The notes under the pieces were generated by a model that was not told where the DNA came from, searched no databases, and saw only the letters and a list, made by a program, of their open reading frames with translations. The position numbers and the translations under genes are program-made. A stretch of 6,674 nucleotides of DNA from Gammaproteobacteria bacterium (lineage in GTDB: Bacteria > Pseudomonadota > Gammaproteobacteria > GCA-001735895), in NCBI GenBank assembly GCA_003231795.1, contig QIJI01000412.1, forward strand, positions 1-6,674, in the 5' to 3' direction. This document shows, piece by piece, positions 1 to 5,405 of this stretch (the stretch's first letter is position 1; each line of letters starts with the position of its first letter).

Positions 1-132
1 AAATGGCTCAGGTGTGTGCAGGGCAAGGCAAAAATTTGCGAAAAAGCGCAGTTTACACGGTGTAAATGAGCATTTTGAGCCAATTTTTTCACGCTGCCAT
101 GGGCCGCATGAGACTTTTTCAACAGCCTGCTA
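1..132. repeat. Palindromic intergenic repeat (MITE-like), left end outside the window
   Basis: This non-coding stretch is a long imperfect inverted repeat. Its centre is at base 59, flanked by perfect 7-base arms TTTACAC (52-58) and GTGTAAA (60-66). Outward, about 19-58 and 60-98 remain recognisably complementary, with matching A-runs (30-34, 41-45) and T-runs (73-76, 84-89). The outermost right part (111-132) reads GACTTTTTCAACAGCCTG and then CTA; its expected inverted partner would lie left of base 1. From memory, this kind of terminus recurs in intergenic repeats of several proteobacteria, but I cannot verify that here. The element stops 2 bases short of the plsY stop codon, so it may also fold in the plsY transcript and protect or terminate its 3' end. 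It shares blocks with the element at 5067-5226. Confidence 0.6.
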
Positions 133-134
133 GA

Positions 135-710
135 TCAGGACTCGGTGCCGCTTATCATGCGCTGAATGTTGCCACGGTGACGCCAGATTAAAATCAGCGA
201 CAGAACCACGAATACAGCGGTAACCGCGAGGCTCTGGAAGCGCCAGTAAACCACGACTGGCAGCAAACTGAACGAGATGATCGCTGCCAGCGAAGAGATC
301 TTGAAAACCTTTGCCAACAACAGCCAGGTTGCTATCAGAATCGAACCCGAAATCCAGTCGAAAGCGACCGTGGCGGCAATCGCGGTCGCAACACCTTTGC
401 CTCCTTTAAAGTCGAAGAAAATCGGGAAGCAATGACCACTGAATGCGGCGAAAGCGGTCATTGCCACAATGAATGGATCGGCTTCCAGAAATCGAGCAGC
501 CAATACCGAGATCAACCCTTTCAGACAGTCGCCGAGCAGAGTGAAAAAGGCCGCCTTTTTTCCGGCAATTCGCAATACGTTGGTAGCACCGGGGTTTTTT
601 GAGCCTCCACTGCGCGGGTCATCAAACCCCATTAGCTTGCTTAGCAATATGGCGGACGAAACTGATCCGAGCATGTAGGCGAATAAAATTAGGGCGTTGG
701 ATTCGAGCAT
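135..710 (-). CDS. plsY: Acyl-phosphate:glycerol-3-phosphate acyltransferase PlsY
   Basis: Integral membrane enzyme that transfers the acyl group from acyl-phosphate (made by PlsX) to the sn-1 position of glycerol-3-phosphate, the first step of phospholipid synthesis in most bacteria. The 191-residue length is normal for the family. Three hallmark loops are visible: the first with SKNPGATN at residues 37-44, the second with GHCFP at 92-96 and the glycine/lysine loop FKGGKG at 101-106, and the third with HRGNIQR at 178-184. Hydrophobic helices separate them (about 5-25, 54-74, 80-99, 110-133, 139-155, 160-176). I chose the ATG at 710 because family members begin directly with the first helix. 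An in-frame ATG at 794 would add 28 polar residues and overlap bioH. No strong Shine-Dalgarno precedes 710. The gene is divergent from bioH with 54 bases between starts and is probably transcribed alone. Confidence 0.95.
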   Translation of the reverse strand: MLESNALILFAYMLGSVSSAILLSKLMGFDDPRSGGSKNPGATNVLRIAGKKAAFFTLLGDCLKGLISVLAARFLEADPFIVAMTAFAAFSGHCFPIFFDFKGGKGVATAIAATVAFDWISGSILIATWLLLAKVFKISSLAAIISFSLLPVVVYWRFQSLAVTAVFVVLSLILIWRHRGNIQRMISGTES

Positions 711-764
711 GATTTTTCGTAAGCGTGGGTGACGCAACTCTACCAGATTAGGGAAAGCCCGTGA

Positions 765-1499
765 ATGAATTACAATGGTGCAATGAAAGATCACCCGTTA
801 ATATTTCTCCATGGTTGGGGTATGAGCGCGCGCTTGTTTGAACCGTTACTGCAACAACTGGGCTCGCGCTCCTGGGTAGCGCCAGGGTTGCCAGGTTATC
901 GGGGGAGTCTCTGGCCTGGCGAGTCGTCATTTGAGTGTCAACTCGAATTAATGCAGACGGATTTACCCGCTGGATCCCTGGTCGGTTGGTCGCTAGGAGG
1001 GCTATATGCAATCGGGCTCGCGTTACGCTACCCGCAAAAGTTCGCTTCACTCACCCTGATTGCCTGTAATCCCTGTTTCGTAAAAAAGCCCGGTTGGGAA
1101 TGTGCTGTTGACGGCTCTGTTTTTGAAACCTTCTGCAGTGATCTGATGCAAGACTGGCGACCCACGTTACGGCGATTTCTGGCGCTACAAATGCAAGGTG
1201 ATGCAGGTGCGCGTGACATGACCCGGTCGCTGACGCGGGAGATACTGGCAATGTCCGATCCGGATCTCGAAGTTCTGGGTTTCGGACTCGAATTACTTAA
1301 AACCGAAGATGCCAGAACCGACCTCGCAAGTCTCGAGCAACCGGTAAAATTGATACTTGGGGAACGCGACCGGTTAGTACCTTTTAGCCTGCAGCAACAA
1401 ATTCATGATGTTGCTCCCGCGATTCAGGTAGAATCCGTCGCCGGTGCAGCGCATGCGCCTTTTGTATCGCATCCGGCGCAAATTGCCGCGATGTTGTAA
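765..1499 (+). CDS. bioH: Pimeloyl-[acyl-carrier protein] methyl ester esterase BioH
   Basis: Cytosolic alpha/beta hydrolase that removes the methyl ester from pimeloyl-ACP methyl ester, ending chain elongation and giving pimeloyl-ACP for biotin ring assembly. The oxyanion-hole motif HGWG is at residues 16-19. The nucleophile elbow GWSLGG is at 74-79 with Ser76, the catalytic Asp is Asp202 in GERDRLVP, and the catalytic His is His230 in GAAHAPF. These match E. coli BioH, as do FLALQ (138-142) and the LELLKT block (175-180). Three of the four arginines I recall as contacting ACP in E. coli align (Arg137, Arg150, Arg154). At 244 residues it is slightly shorter than the E. coli enzyme (256), ending 14 residues after the catalytic His. 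The start at 765 is favoured by GGGAAAG about 7 bases upstream; the in-frame ATG at 783 has no ribosome site. bioC follows 84 bases downstream. Confidence 0.93.
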   Translation: MNYNGAMKDHPLIFLHGWGMSARLFEPLLQQLGSRSWVAPGLPGYRGSLWPGESSFECQLELMQTDLPAGSLVGWSLGGLYAIGLALRYPQKFASLTLIACNPCFVKKPGWECAVDGSVFETFCSDLMQDWRPTLRRFLALQMQGDAGARDMTRSLTREILAMSDPDLEVLGFGLELLKTEDARTDLASLEQPVKLILGERDRLVPFSLQQQIHDVAPAIQVESVAGAAHAPFVSHPAQIAAML

Positions 1500-1573
1500 G
1501 TCTGCTCAGTCTCGATCTGGCTAGTAGATATACCTAAACTAGGCGCATTTTTAAAGATACTCAATTATTCACC

Positions 1574-1578
1574 GGGAG
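1574..1578 (+). promoter_or_regulatory. Shine-Dalgarno that decides the bioC TTG start
   Basis: GGGAG lies 5 bases before the TTG at 1584. There is no in-frame ATG at a position compatible with the family N-terminus, so this site is the main support for the TTG start. Confidence 0.65.
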
Positions 1579-1583
1579 TAACG

Positions 1584-2420
1584 TTGGACCTGCTCAATCC
1601 ACCACGTCTGGATAAGAAGTCTGTGAAAAAGTTCTTCAATCGTGCTGCTAAAAGATACGATAAATCGGCTATATTGCAAGAAGAGGTGCTTGACAGGTTA
1701 TTGCAGCGATTACACTATATCCGTCACCACCCGGCGACAATACTGGATATTGGTTGTGGCACCGGTAAAGGCATACGCGGGCTGCAAAAAACCTATTCCC
1801 GCGCTCGGCTGATCGGCACAGATATCGCGTGGGAAATGCTGCAGCAGTCCCGTGACAACTATAAGTTCTGGTCAAAAAAACGCCTGGTCAATGCCGATAT
1901 GGAGCAATTACCCTTCGCCGATCAGAGCTTCGATCTGTTGTTTTCGTCACTGGCGCTGCAGTGGAGTAATGATCTGGCGGCGACCTTCAGAGAATTGGCG
2001 CGCATTGCTAAACCCGGCGCGATGTTACTGTTTTCGAGTTTTGGACCCGGGACCTTGCGCGAGTTAGGCGCGAGCTGGCAGGCACTGGACCCGCACCCAC
2101 ATGTACACCGTTTCGTTGATATGCATGATGTCGGCGATGCGATGCTGGCTGCAGGATTTGCCCAGCCAGTAGTTGATGCCGAGATTATTCGTATGGAATA
2201 TGCTGAATTTCGCCCACTGCTGGACGATTTAAAAAATATTGGTGCCAGTAATGCAGAGGTCGGTCGGCGCCGCGGGCTGATGACCCCGGGCCAGTTCAAC
2301 CGACTGGAGCAGAGTTATCGAGATCACGGATATGACAAGGGTAAATTTGTTGCCTCGTATGAAGTTGTCTATGGCCATGCCTGGCTCGGGCGGCACGTCC
2401 GTCCGGGCCGTGCCGTATGA
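1584..2420 (+). CDS. bioC: Malonyl-ACP O-methyltransferase BioC
   Basis: SAM-dependent methyltransferase that esterifies the free carboxyl of malonyl-ACP so fatty acid synthase can elongate it to pimeloyl-ACP methyl ester, which BioH later cleaves. The class I SAM fold is clear: motif I ILDIGCGTG at residues 53-61, the ribose-binding acidic residue Asp80 in GTDIAWEML, and the motif around 103-127 with ADMEQLPF, SFDLLFSSLALQW and Trp127. A C-terminal block, LKNIGASN with GRRRGLMTPGQF (about 217-240), is typical of BioC rather than of ubiquinone or generic methyltransferases. The protein has 278 residues against 251 in E. coli, with extra residues at both ends. It starts with TTG, supported by GGGAG 5 bases upstream, and the resulting N-terminus carries the usual FFNRAAKRYD segment (17-26). 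It is likely co-transcribed with bioH. I saw no BirA-type operator in the 84-base gap. Confidence 0.92.
   Translation: MDLLNPPRLDKKSVKKFFNRAAKRYDKSAILQEEVLDRLLQRLHYIRHHPATILDIGCGTGKGIRGLQKTYSRARLIGTDIAWEMLQQSRDNYKFWSKKRLVNADMEQLPFADQSFDLLFSSLALQWSNDLAATFRELARIAKPGAMLLFSSFGPGTLRELGASWQALDPHPHVHRFVDMHDVGDAMLAAGFAQPVVDAEIIRMEYAEFRPLLDDLKNIGASNAEVGRRRGLMTPGQFNRLEQSYRDHGYDKGKFVASYEVVYGHAWLGRHVRPGRAV
2391..2415. other. Perfect inverted repeat at the 3' end of bioC (possible bidirectional transcript-end hairpin)
   Basis: CGGCACG (2391-2397) and CGTGCCG (2409-2415) are exact inverted copies around an 11-base loop, lying in the last codons of bioC and 15 bases from the stop codon of the convergent gene. 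The stem is GC-rich, but no T-run follows on either strand, so it is not a canonical intrinsic terminator. It could still fold at the end of both converging transcripts. Confidence 0.35.
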
Positions 2421-2430
2421 TGTGTAGATA

Positions 2431-2646
2431 TCATGATCTGGAAGGCACAATCCCATGCGGCTGAATCCAGCCCATGTAGAATGACACCGCAATAAAAATG
2501 AAAACCAGAACCGATAAGGTAATGCGCAGCGTCAGAAATTTAACCGTCCGACTTGAATTGGCACCATCCTTGATCATGCTGAACATGCCCGCTCCGAGGC
2601 TGAGCAGAACGAGCCCGAGTAGTACTACGATTATGATTTTTACCAT
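2431..2646 (-). CDS. Twin transmembrane protein, DUF2909 family, cytochrome oxidase locus
   Basis: Small inner-membrane protein of about 71 residues with two hydrophobic helices (about 3-24 and 42-60). They are joined by a short polar loop with Lys26-Asp27, Arg33 and Lys36, followed by FLTLRITLS at 37-45. This pattern and the position next to surf1 match the DUF2909 or 'twin transmembrane' family that accompanies aa3-type oxidase genes in Gammaproteobacteria. I know of no proven function, and a role in oxidase assembly or stability is inference from neighbourhood. Two starts are possible: ATG at 2661 (adds MARNS) or at 2646. Neither has a good ribosome site. I prefer 2646 because homologues I recall begin straight at the first helix. 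It converges on bioC (10 bases between stops) and diverges from surf1 (60 bases between starts). Confidence 0.8.
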   Translation of the reverse strand: MVKIIIVVLLGLVLLSLGAGMFSMIKDGANSSRTVKFLTLRITLSVLVFIFIAVSFYMGWIQPHGIVPSRS

Positions 2647-2706
2647 CGAATTTCGAGCCATGAATACGCGTCAGGCTAGTTTACGCGAACCCTGGGTACT
2701 GTCGAT

Positions 2707-3423
2707 ATGATAATTGCCGGTCGACAGTTCAGACCTGCTTTATGGTCGATATTTTTGACCCTCGGTGGCGTCACTCTGTTTATAATACTGGGCCTGTGGC
2801 AACTTGATCGGGCGGATTATAAAGGGACGATAGTTGACCGGTATAAATTACGACTGGCACAACCGGCGCGACAATTTGATGCCGGAGACGATCTTGCCGA
2901 TATCGAGTTTCGTCGACTGATTGTGACGGGTGAATTCGACCTCGAGCACAGTTTTTATGTCGACAATAAATTGCATCGGGGAGCGGCCGGATACATTGTT
3001 CTGACACCGTTCAAATTAGCAGGCTCACAACAGATCATTCTGGTTGATCGTGGTTGGGTTGCGTTGGGAGGCTCCCGTCAAAATCTGCCAGCGCTCAAGC
3101 CGGCCAAAGTTGGAGGTCCTTTAACCGGCATTGCCAGTTTTCCTGATAGCAGTGGTTTTCGCCTGGGTGAGTTGCGTCTGTCGGGCCAATGGCCGCTGGT
3201 TATTCCCTACATTGATATTGAAGCGTTGCAGGCGCAGTTTTCACCTCAGCTGCTGCCGCTGGTATTAAGACTGGAACCCGATCAGCCCGGGCATTATATT
3301 CGTGCGTGGAAACCGGTTTGGGCCGACCCTGAAAAAAATAGGGCCTACGCGGTGCAATGGTTCTTGTTTGCCATAATTGCGGTGGCTTTGTTTATAATAT
3401 TGAATTTGCGGAAAGTAGAATGA
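2707..3423 (+). CDS. surf1: SURF1 family cytochrome c oxidase assembly protein
   Basis: Inner-membrane assembly factor (Shy1/SURF1 family) that assists formation of cytochrome c oxidase, with a proposed role in handling heme A for subunit I. The 238-residue protein has the family layout: an N-terminal helix (about 12-30) that runs into the signature GLWQLDRADYK (29-39), a periplasmic domain with FRRLIVTGEF and ILVDRGWV, and a C-terminal helix introduced by AYAVQWF (213-219). The ATG at 2707 is the first reasonable start and puts the signature at the usual place; the ribosome site is weak. Its stop overlaps the next start as ATGA at 3420-3423, so the two are translationally coupled. It belongs to the oxidase assembly set with cyoE downstream. 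Confidence 0.94.
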   Translation: MIIAGRQFRPALWSIFLTLGGVTLFIILGLWQLDRADYKGTIVDRYKLRLAQPARQFDAGDDLADIEFRRLIVTGEFDLEHSFYVDNKLHRGAAGYIVLTPFKLAGSQQIILVDRGWVALGGSRQNLPALKPAKVGGPLTGIASFPDSSGFRLGELRLSGQWPLVIPYIDIEALQAQFSPQLLPLVLRLEPDQPGHYIRAWKPVWADPEKNRAYAVQWFLFAIIAVALFIILNLRKVE

Positions 3424-4025
3424 TACAGCAGGAAACCAAAAAAGTGATCTGGTACCGGGTTAAATTTCTGGCGCTAATAGTGGTGTTTCTATCGCCCTAT
3501 ATCGGCGGCTGGTTAGCATTTTACGTATTTGAAATACGCCCCGAAAGCGGCAATTATGGTGAGCTGGTGCAGCCGGTCAAAAAACTGGACTGGCCAATTT
3601 TGCAAACCATTGATGGTAAACGACTGGAGTCGGGTTTTGACGACAAATGGAGTTTTTTACTATTTACCCGGGGCAGTTGCGATGAGGCCTGCCGGACCAA
3701 TCTGTTTTACATGCGCCAGATCAGAATTTTGCAGGGCCGTAATACCAGTCGATTGCAGAATGTGCTGGTCAGCGCCGAACCGGTGAGCGCTGATCTGCTG
3801 GAGTTTCTGCGCGAGTATCCGGATTTGGTTGTGATCGATAAATTTGCCGATGATGATCTTTACCGGCAGTTTCAACTTCCGGGACAGGGGCCGGTCGGAA
3901 GCACTGCCAAAATGTATTTGGTCGATCCGGCCAATAACCTGATGATGCACTACCCGGCGGATAGTGATCAGAATCGTGTGCTCGAGGATATTCGCAATCT
4001 GATGAAGTTATCCCAGATTGGGTAG
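3420..4025 (+). CDS. Membrane-anchored SCO/thioredoxin-like oxidase assembly protein
   Basis: 201-residue protein of the type found between surf1 and the heme A/O synthesis genes in gammaproteobacterial oxidase clusters, usually annotated only as hypothetical or SCO-like. A short basic N-terminus leads into one transmembrane helix (about 16-37), so the rest is expected in the periplasm. The domain resembles a thioredoxin fold: strand WSFLLF (77-82), then CDEAC with Cys87 and Cys91 at the place where SCO proteins carry their copper-binding CxxxC, helix RTNLFYMRQIRILQGR, strand NVLVSAEP, and late strand MYLVDP (165-170). The histidine that SCO1/SenC proteins have just before that last strand is not there; the aligned position is Ser161. 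His177, further on, is the only nearby histidine. A copper-delivery or thiol-reductase role for the CuA site is inference. The start at 3420 overlaps the surf1 stop and has GGAAAG upstream. Confidence 0.82.
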   Translation: MIQQETKKVIWYRVKFLALIVVFLSPYIGGWLAFYVFEIRPESGNYGELVQPVKKLDWPILQTIDGKRLESGFDDKWSFLLFTRGSCDEACRTNLFYMRQIRILQGRNTSRLQNVLVSAEPVSADLLEFLREYPDLVVIDKFADDDLYRQFQLPGQGPVGSTAKMYLVDPANNLMMHYPADSDQNRVLEDIRNLMKLSQIG

Positions 4026-4064
4026 GGTTTGGTACTCTATCAATGAAGTAGTATCATCGGGCAA

Positions 4065-4093
4065 TTGAACCCGGACCGAACAGGCTGTATAAA
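4065..4093 (+). promoter_or_regulatory. Sigma-70-like promoter for cyoE
   Basis: TTGAAC (4065-4070) and TATAAA (4088-4093) are separated by exactly 17 bases, with TG directly before the -10 box. They match the consensus hexamers at 4 and 5 of 6 positions. Transcription would begin near 4100, giving a leader of about 50 bases before cyoE. It lies in the 125-base gap after the surf1/SCO-like pair, so cyoE can be expressed independently of them. Confidence 0.55.
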
Positions 4094-4108
4094 GGCCGCC
4101 TTCGGCCT
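4093..4108 (+). terminator. Perfect GC-rich hairpin after the surf1 operon (weak terminator candidate)
   Basis: AGGCCG (4093-4098) and CGGCCT (4103-4108) form a perfect 6-base stem around a CCTT loop, 67 bases after the upstream stop codon. No proper T-run follows; the nearest is CCCTTT at 4112-4117. It may be a weak terminator for the upstream pair, a 5' structure on the cyoE transcript, or both. It overlaps the last base of the -10 box. Confidence 0.4.
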
Positions 4109-4150
4109 GGACCCTTTAAGAAATTACCTCGTAAAAGACAAGCTATTATA

Positions 4151-5053
4151 ATGAGCACTATTACATTTAGTTCCTGGACACGGTACTACAACCTGACCAA
4201 GCCAAAGGTTGTATTTTTGATTGTGTTTACCGCGATGGTTGGTATGTTGCTGGCCTCCGAAGGTGCTGTGTCGCTTGATATATTTGTGTTTGGCCTGCTC
4301 GGAATCGGGCTTTCGGCGGCATCGGGTGCGGCGATTAATCATGTCGTTGATGAACATATCGACCGTATTATGGAGCGCACCAGTAATCGACCGCTGGCTA
4401 GCGGTGAGCTGGACCAGAAATCAGCGTTAATTTTTGCACTTGCCATCGGTACACTTGGTATTGCGATGCTGGTGGTATTTGTCAATTATCTAACCGCCTT
4501 ATTGACATTTTTTTCGCTCGTCGGCTATGCCCTGATCTATACCATGTATTTGAAGCGAGCCACGCCACAGAATATTGTACTGGGTGGGGCAGCCGGCGCG
4601 GCACCGCCGTTACTCGGCTGGACCGCCGTAACCGGAACTGTGGACACCGAAGCACTGTTGTTATTCCTGATTATTTTTATCTGGACGCCTCCCCATTTCT
4701 GGGCACTGGCAATTCGACGTCGCGAAGAATATGCAAAAGCTAAAATCCCGATGTTACCAGTGACTCATGGCGTGCTGTTCACCAAGATTCAGATACTGCT
4801 GTATACCGTCCTGCTTTTTGTAGTCACCATGATGCCGTTTATTGTGCATATGTCCGGCTTGATTTACCTGTCCGGTGCAATCGCGTTGGGGATTGGATTT
4901 TTATATTACGCAATCAAGTTATATCGGGAAGAACATCCGGATGTGATTGCGATGAAGACCTTCAGTTATTCGATTTTCTATCTGGGCTGGCTGTTCGCTT
5001 TTCTGCTGGCCGATCACTATGCCAGAGTGTTCATCAGAGGCTGGTTTCTATAA
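4151..5053 (+). CDS. cyoE: Protoheme IX farnesyltransferase (heme O synthase) CyoE/CtaB
   Basis: UbiA-superfamily membrane prenyltransferase that adds a farnesyl group to the 2-vinyl of heme b to make heme O, the precursor of the heme A used by the oxidase encoded downstream. It has 300 residues and several hydrophobic helices. The first aspartate-rich site is NHVVDEHIDRIMERT at 63-77, with Asn63, Asp67, Asp71 and Arg76. The conserved loop YLKRATPQNIVLGG is at 133-146, and the family-specific loop TPPHFWALAIRRREEYAKA at 179-197 ends with IPMLP (199-203). These separate it from UbiA and chlorophyll synthases. Before the ATG there is no clear Shine-Dalgarno, only an AT-rich ACAAGCTATTATA, but the start fits the family N-terminus (YYNLTKPKV at 12-20). 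Its own promoter appears to lie at 4065-4093. The ctaA (heme A synthase) gene that often precedes it is absent here. Confidence 0.96.
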   Translation: MSTITFSSWTRYYNLTKPKVVFLIVFTAMVGMLLASEGAVSLDIFVFGLLGIGLSAASGAAINHVVDEHIDRIMERTSNRPLASGELDQKSALIFALAIGTLGIAMLVVFVNYLTALLTFFSLVGYALIYTMYLKRATPQNIVLGGAAGAAPPLLGWTAVTGTVDTEALLLFLIIFIWTPPHFWALAIRRREEYAKAKIPMLPVTHGVLFTKIQILLYTVLLFVVTMMPFIVHMSGLIYLSGAIALGIGFLYYAIKLYREEHPDVIAMKTFSYSIFYLGWLFAFLLADHYARVFIRGWFL

Positions 5054-5066
5054 TAAAGTATCGATA

Positions 5067-5226
5067 GGGTATCTCTAAAAATAGTGATTTTTCTGTGTGT
5101 GCAAGGCGGTCCGACGCTTCGGGGTAGGGTGGCAGGAGCCAGAGCCGAGAACCGGGGTGTACATTTACTGACGTTTCACGCCTTGAACTGAACGGTCCGG
5201 CGCTCCGGCATTTTGAAACACCACCC
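5067..5226. repeat. Degenerate palindromic (MITE-like) element upstream of coxB
   Basis: The ends are loosely inverted: GGGTATCTCTAAAAAT (5067-5082) against ATTTTGAAACACCACCC (5210-5226). Inside, CAAGGCG (5102-5108) is answered by its exact inverse CGCCTTG (5179-5185) at a similar depth from the other end. A 15-base segment GGTCCGACGCTTCGG (5108-5122) recurs in direct orientation at 5194-5208 with 2 mismatches. It shares GTGTGTGCA, GGTGTA and TTTCACGC, in that order, with the element at 1-132; the outer two blocks start 79 bases apart here and 75 there. No transposase is encoded, so a non-autonomous element is the simplest reading. Confidence 0.5.
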
Positions 5227-5277
5227 GATTCATCCGGAATTAATCAGAAGCTCTCTAGCGTTTAAATTGAAAGACTG

Positions 5278-5283
5278 TATAAT
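5278..5283 (+). promoter_or_regulatory. Candidate -10 box of the coxB promoter
   Basis: A perfect TATAAT preceded by CTG, 122 bases before the coxB start. No good -35 hexamer lies 16-18 bases upstream (the bases there are TCTAGCG). A promoter here would depend on an activator, an extended -10 or another sigma factor. The call rests on the -10 alone. Confidence 0.3.
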
Positions 5284-5392
5284 TTGCAGGGGTTTTCAGC
5301 GCCGTCTGAATGTTGAATTAGGATGGTAAACTTCGTTTTTAAATGCCGGTATATGCTACATGATGGGCTTACATTATAGCGGTCATATGTTC

Positions 5393-5400
5393 AAGGGGGT
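5393..5400 (+). promoter_or_regulatory. Strong coxB ribosome binding site
   Basis: AAGGGGGT ends 5 bases before the ATG at 5406. It is much stronger than the sites of surf1 and cyoE, consistent with high expression of a structural oxidase subunit compared with its assembly factors. Confidence 0.7.
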
Positions 5401-5405
5401 AGATA

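Larger units (their letters stand above)
5054..5405. other. 352-base intergenic region between cyoE and coxB
   Basis: No credible gene is present. The left half (5067-5226) is a degenerate palindromic element, listed separately. An A/T-only hairpin AAAAAT-AGTG-ATTTTT (5077-5092) follows the cyoE stop by 23 bases but lacks a GC stem. The right half is AT-richer and carries a candidate -10 box (5278-5283), a small inverted repeat TTCAG/CTGAA (5295-5310), a possible 18-codon leader frame (5323-5379) that I do not accept as a gene, and the coxB ribosome site. It most likely acts as the coxB-coxA promoter and leader region. Confidence 0.7.

Noticed and set aside
135..794. Longer plsY reading frame starting at 794
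   Set aside because: The extra 28 residues are polar, absent from the family as I know it, and the start would overlap the beginning of bioH by 30 bases.
1500..1583. Promoter or BirA operator between bioH and bioC
   Set aside because: CCTA-AAC-TAGG (1533-1543) is a short palindrome, but it does not resemble the biotin operator, and no pair of promoter hexamers stands out.
1922..2299. Open frame of 125 codons antisense to bioC
   Set aside because: Serine/alanine-rich translation typical of a complementary-strand shadow, with no recognisable domain.
3357..3419. Upstream in-frame start for the SCO-like protein
   Set aside because: It lies inside surf1 and has no ribosome site, while the ATG at 3420 overlaps the surf1 stop in the common ATGA arrangement.
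4058..4073. T-arm-like sequence (GTTCAATT in a CGGG/CCCG stem, minus strand)
   Set aside because: The loop is 8 bases, the stem only 4, the C expected after the T-loop is a G, and no acceptor, D or anticodon arms fit around it. It overlaps the cyoE promoter.
5267..5283. TTGAAA paired with TATAAT before coxB
   Set aside because: The spacing is only 5 bases, far too short for a sigma-70 promoter, so only the -10 was kept as a weak candidate.
5323..5379. Possible 18-codon leader peptide upstream of coxB
   Set aside because: It has only a weak TAGG next to the ATG, no repeated regulatory codons, and chance occurrence in a leader of this length is likely.
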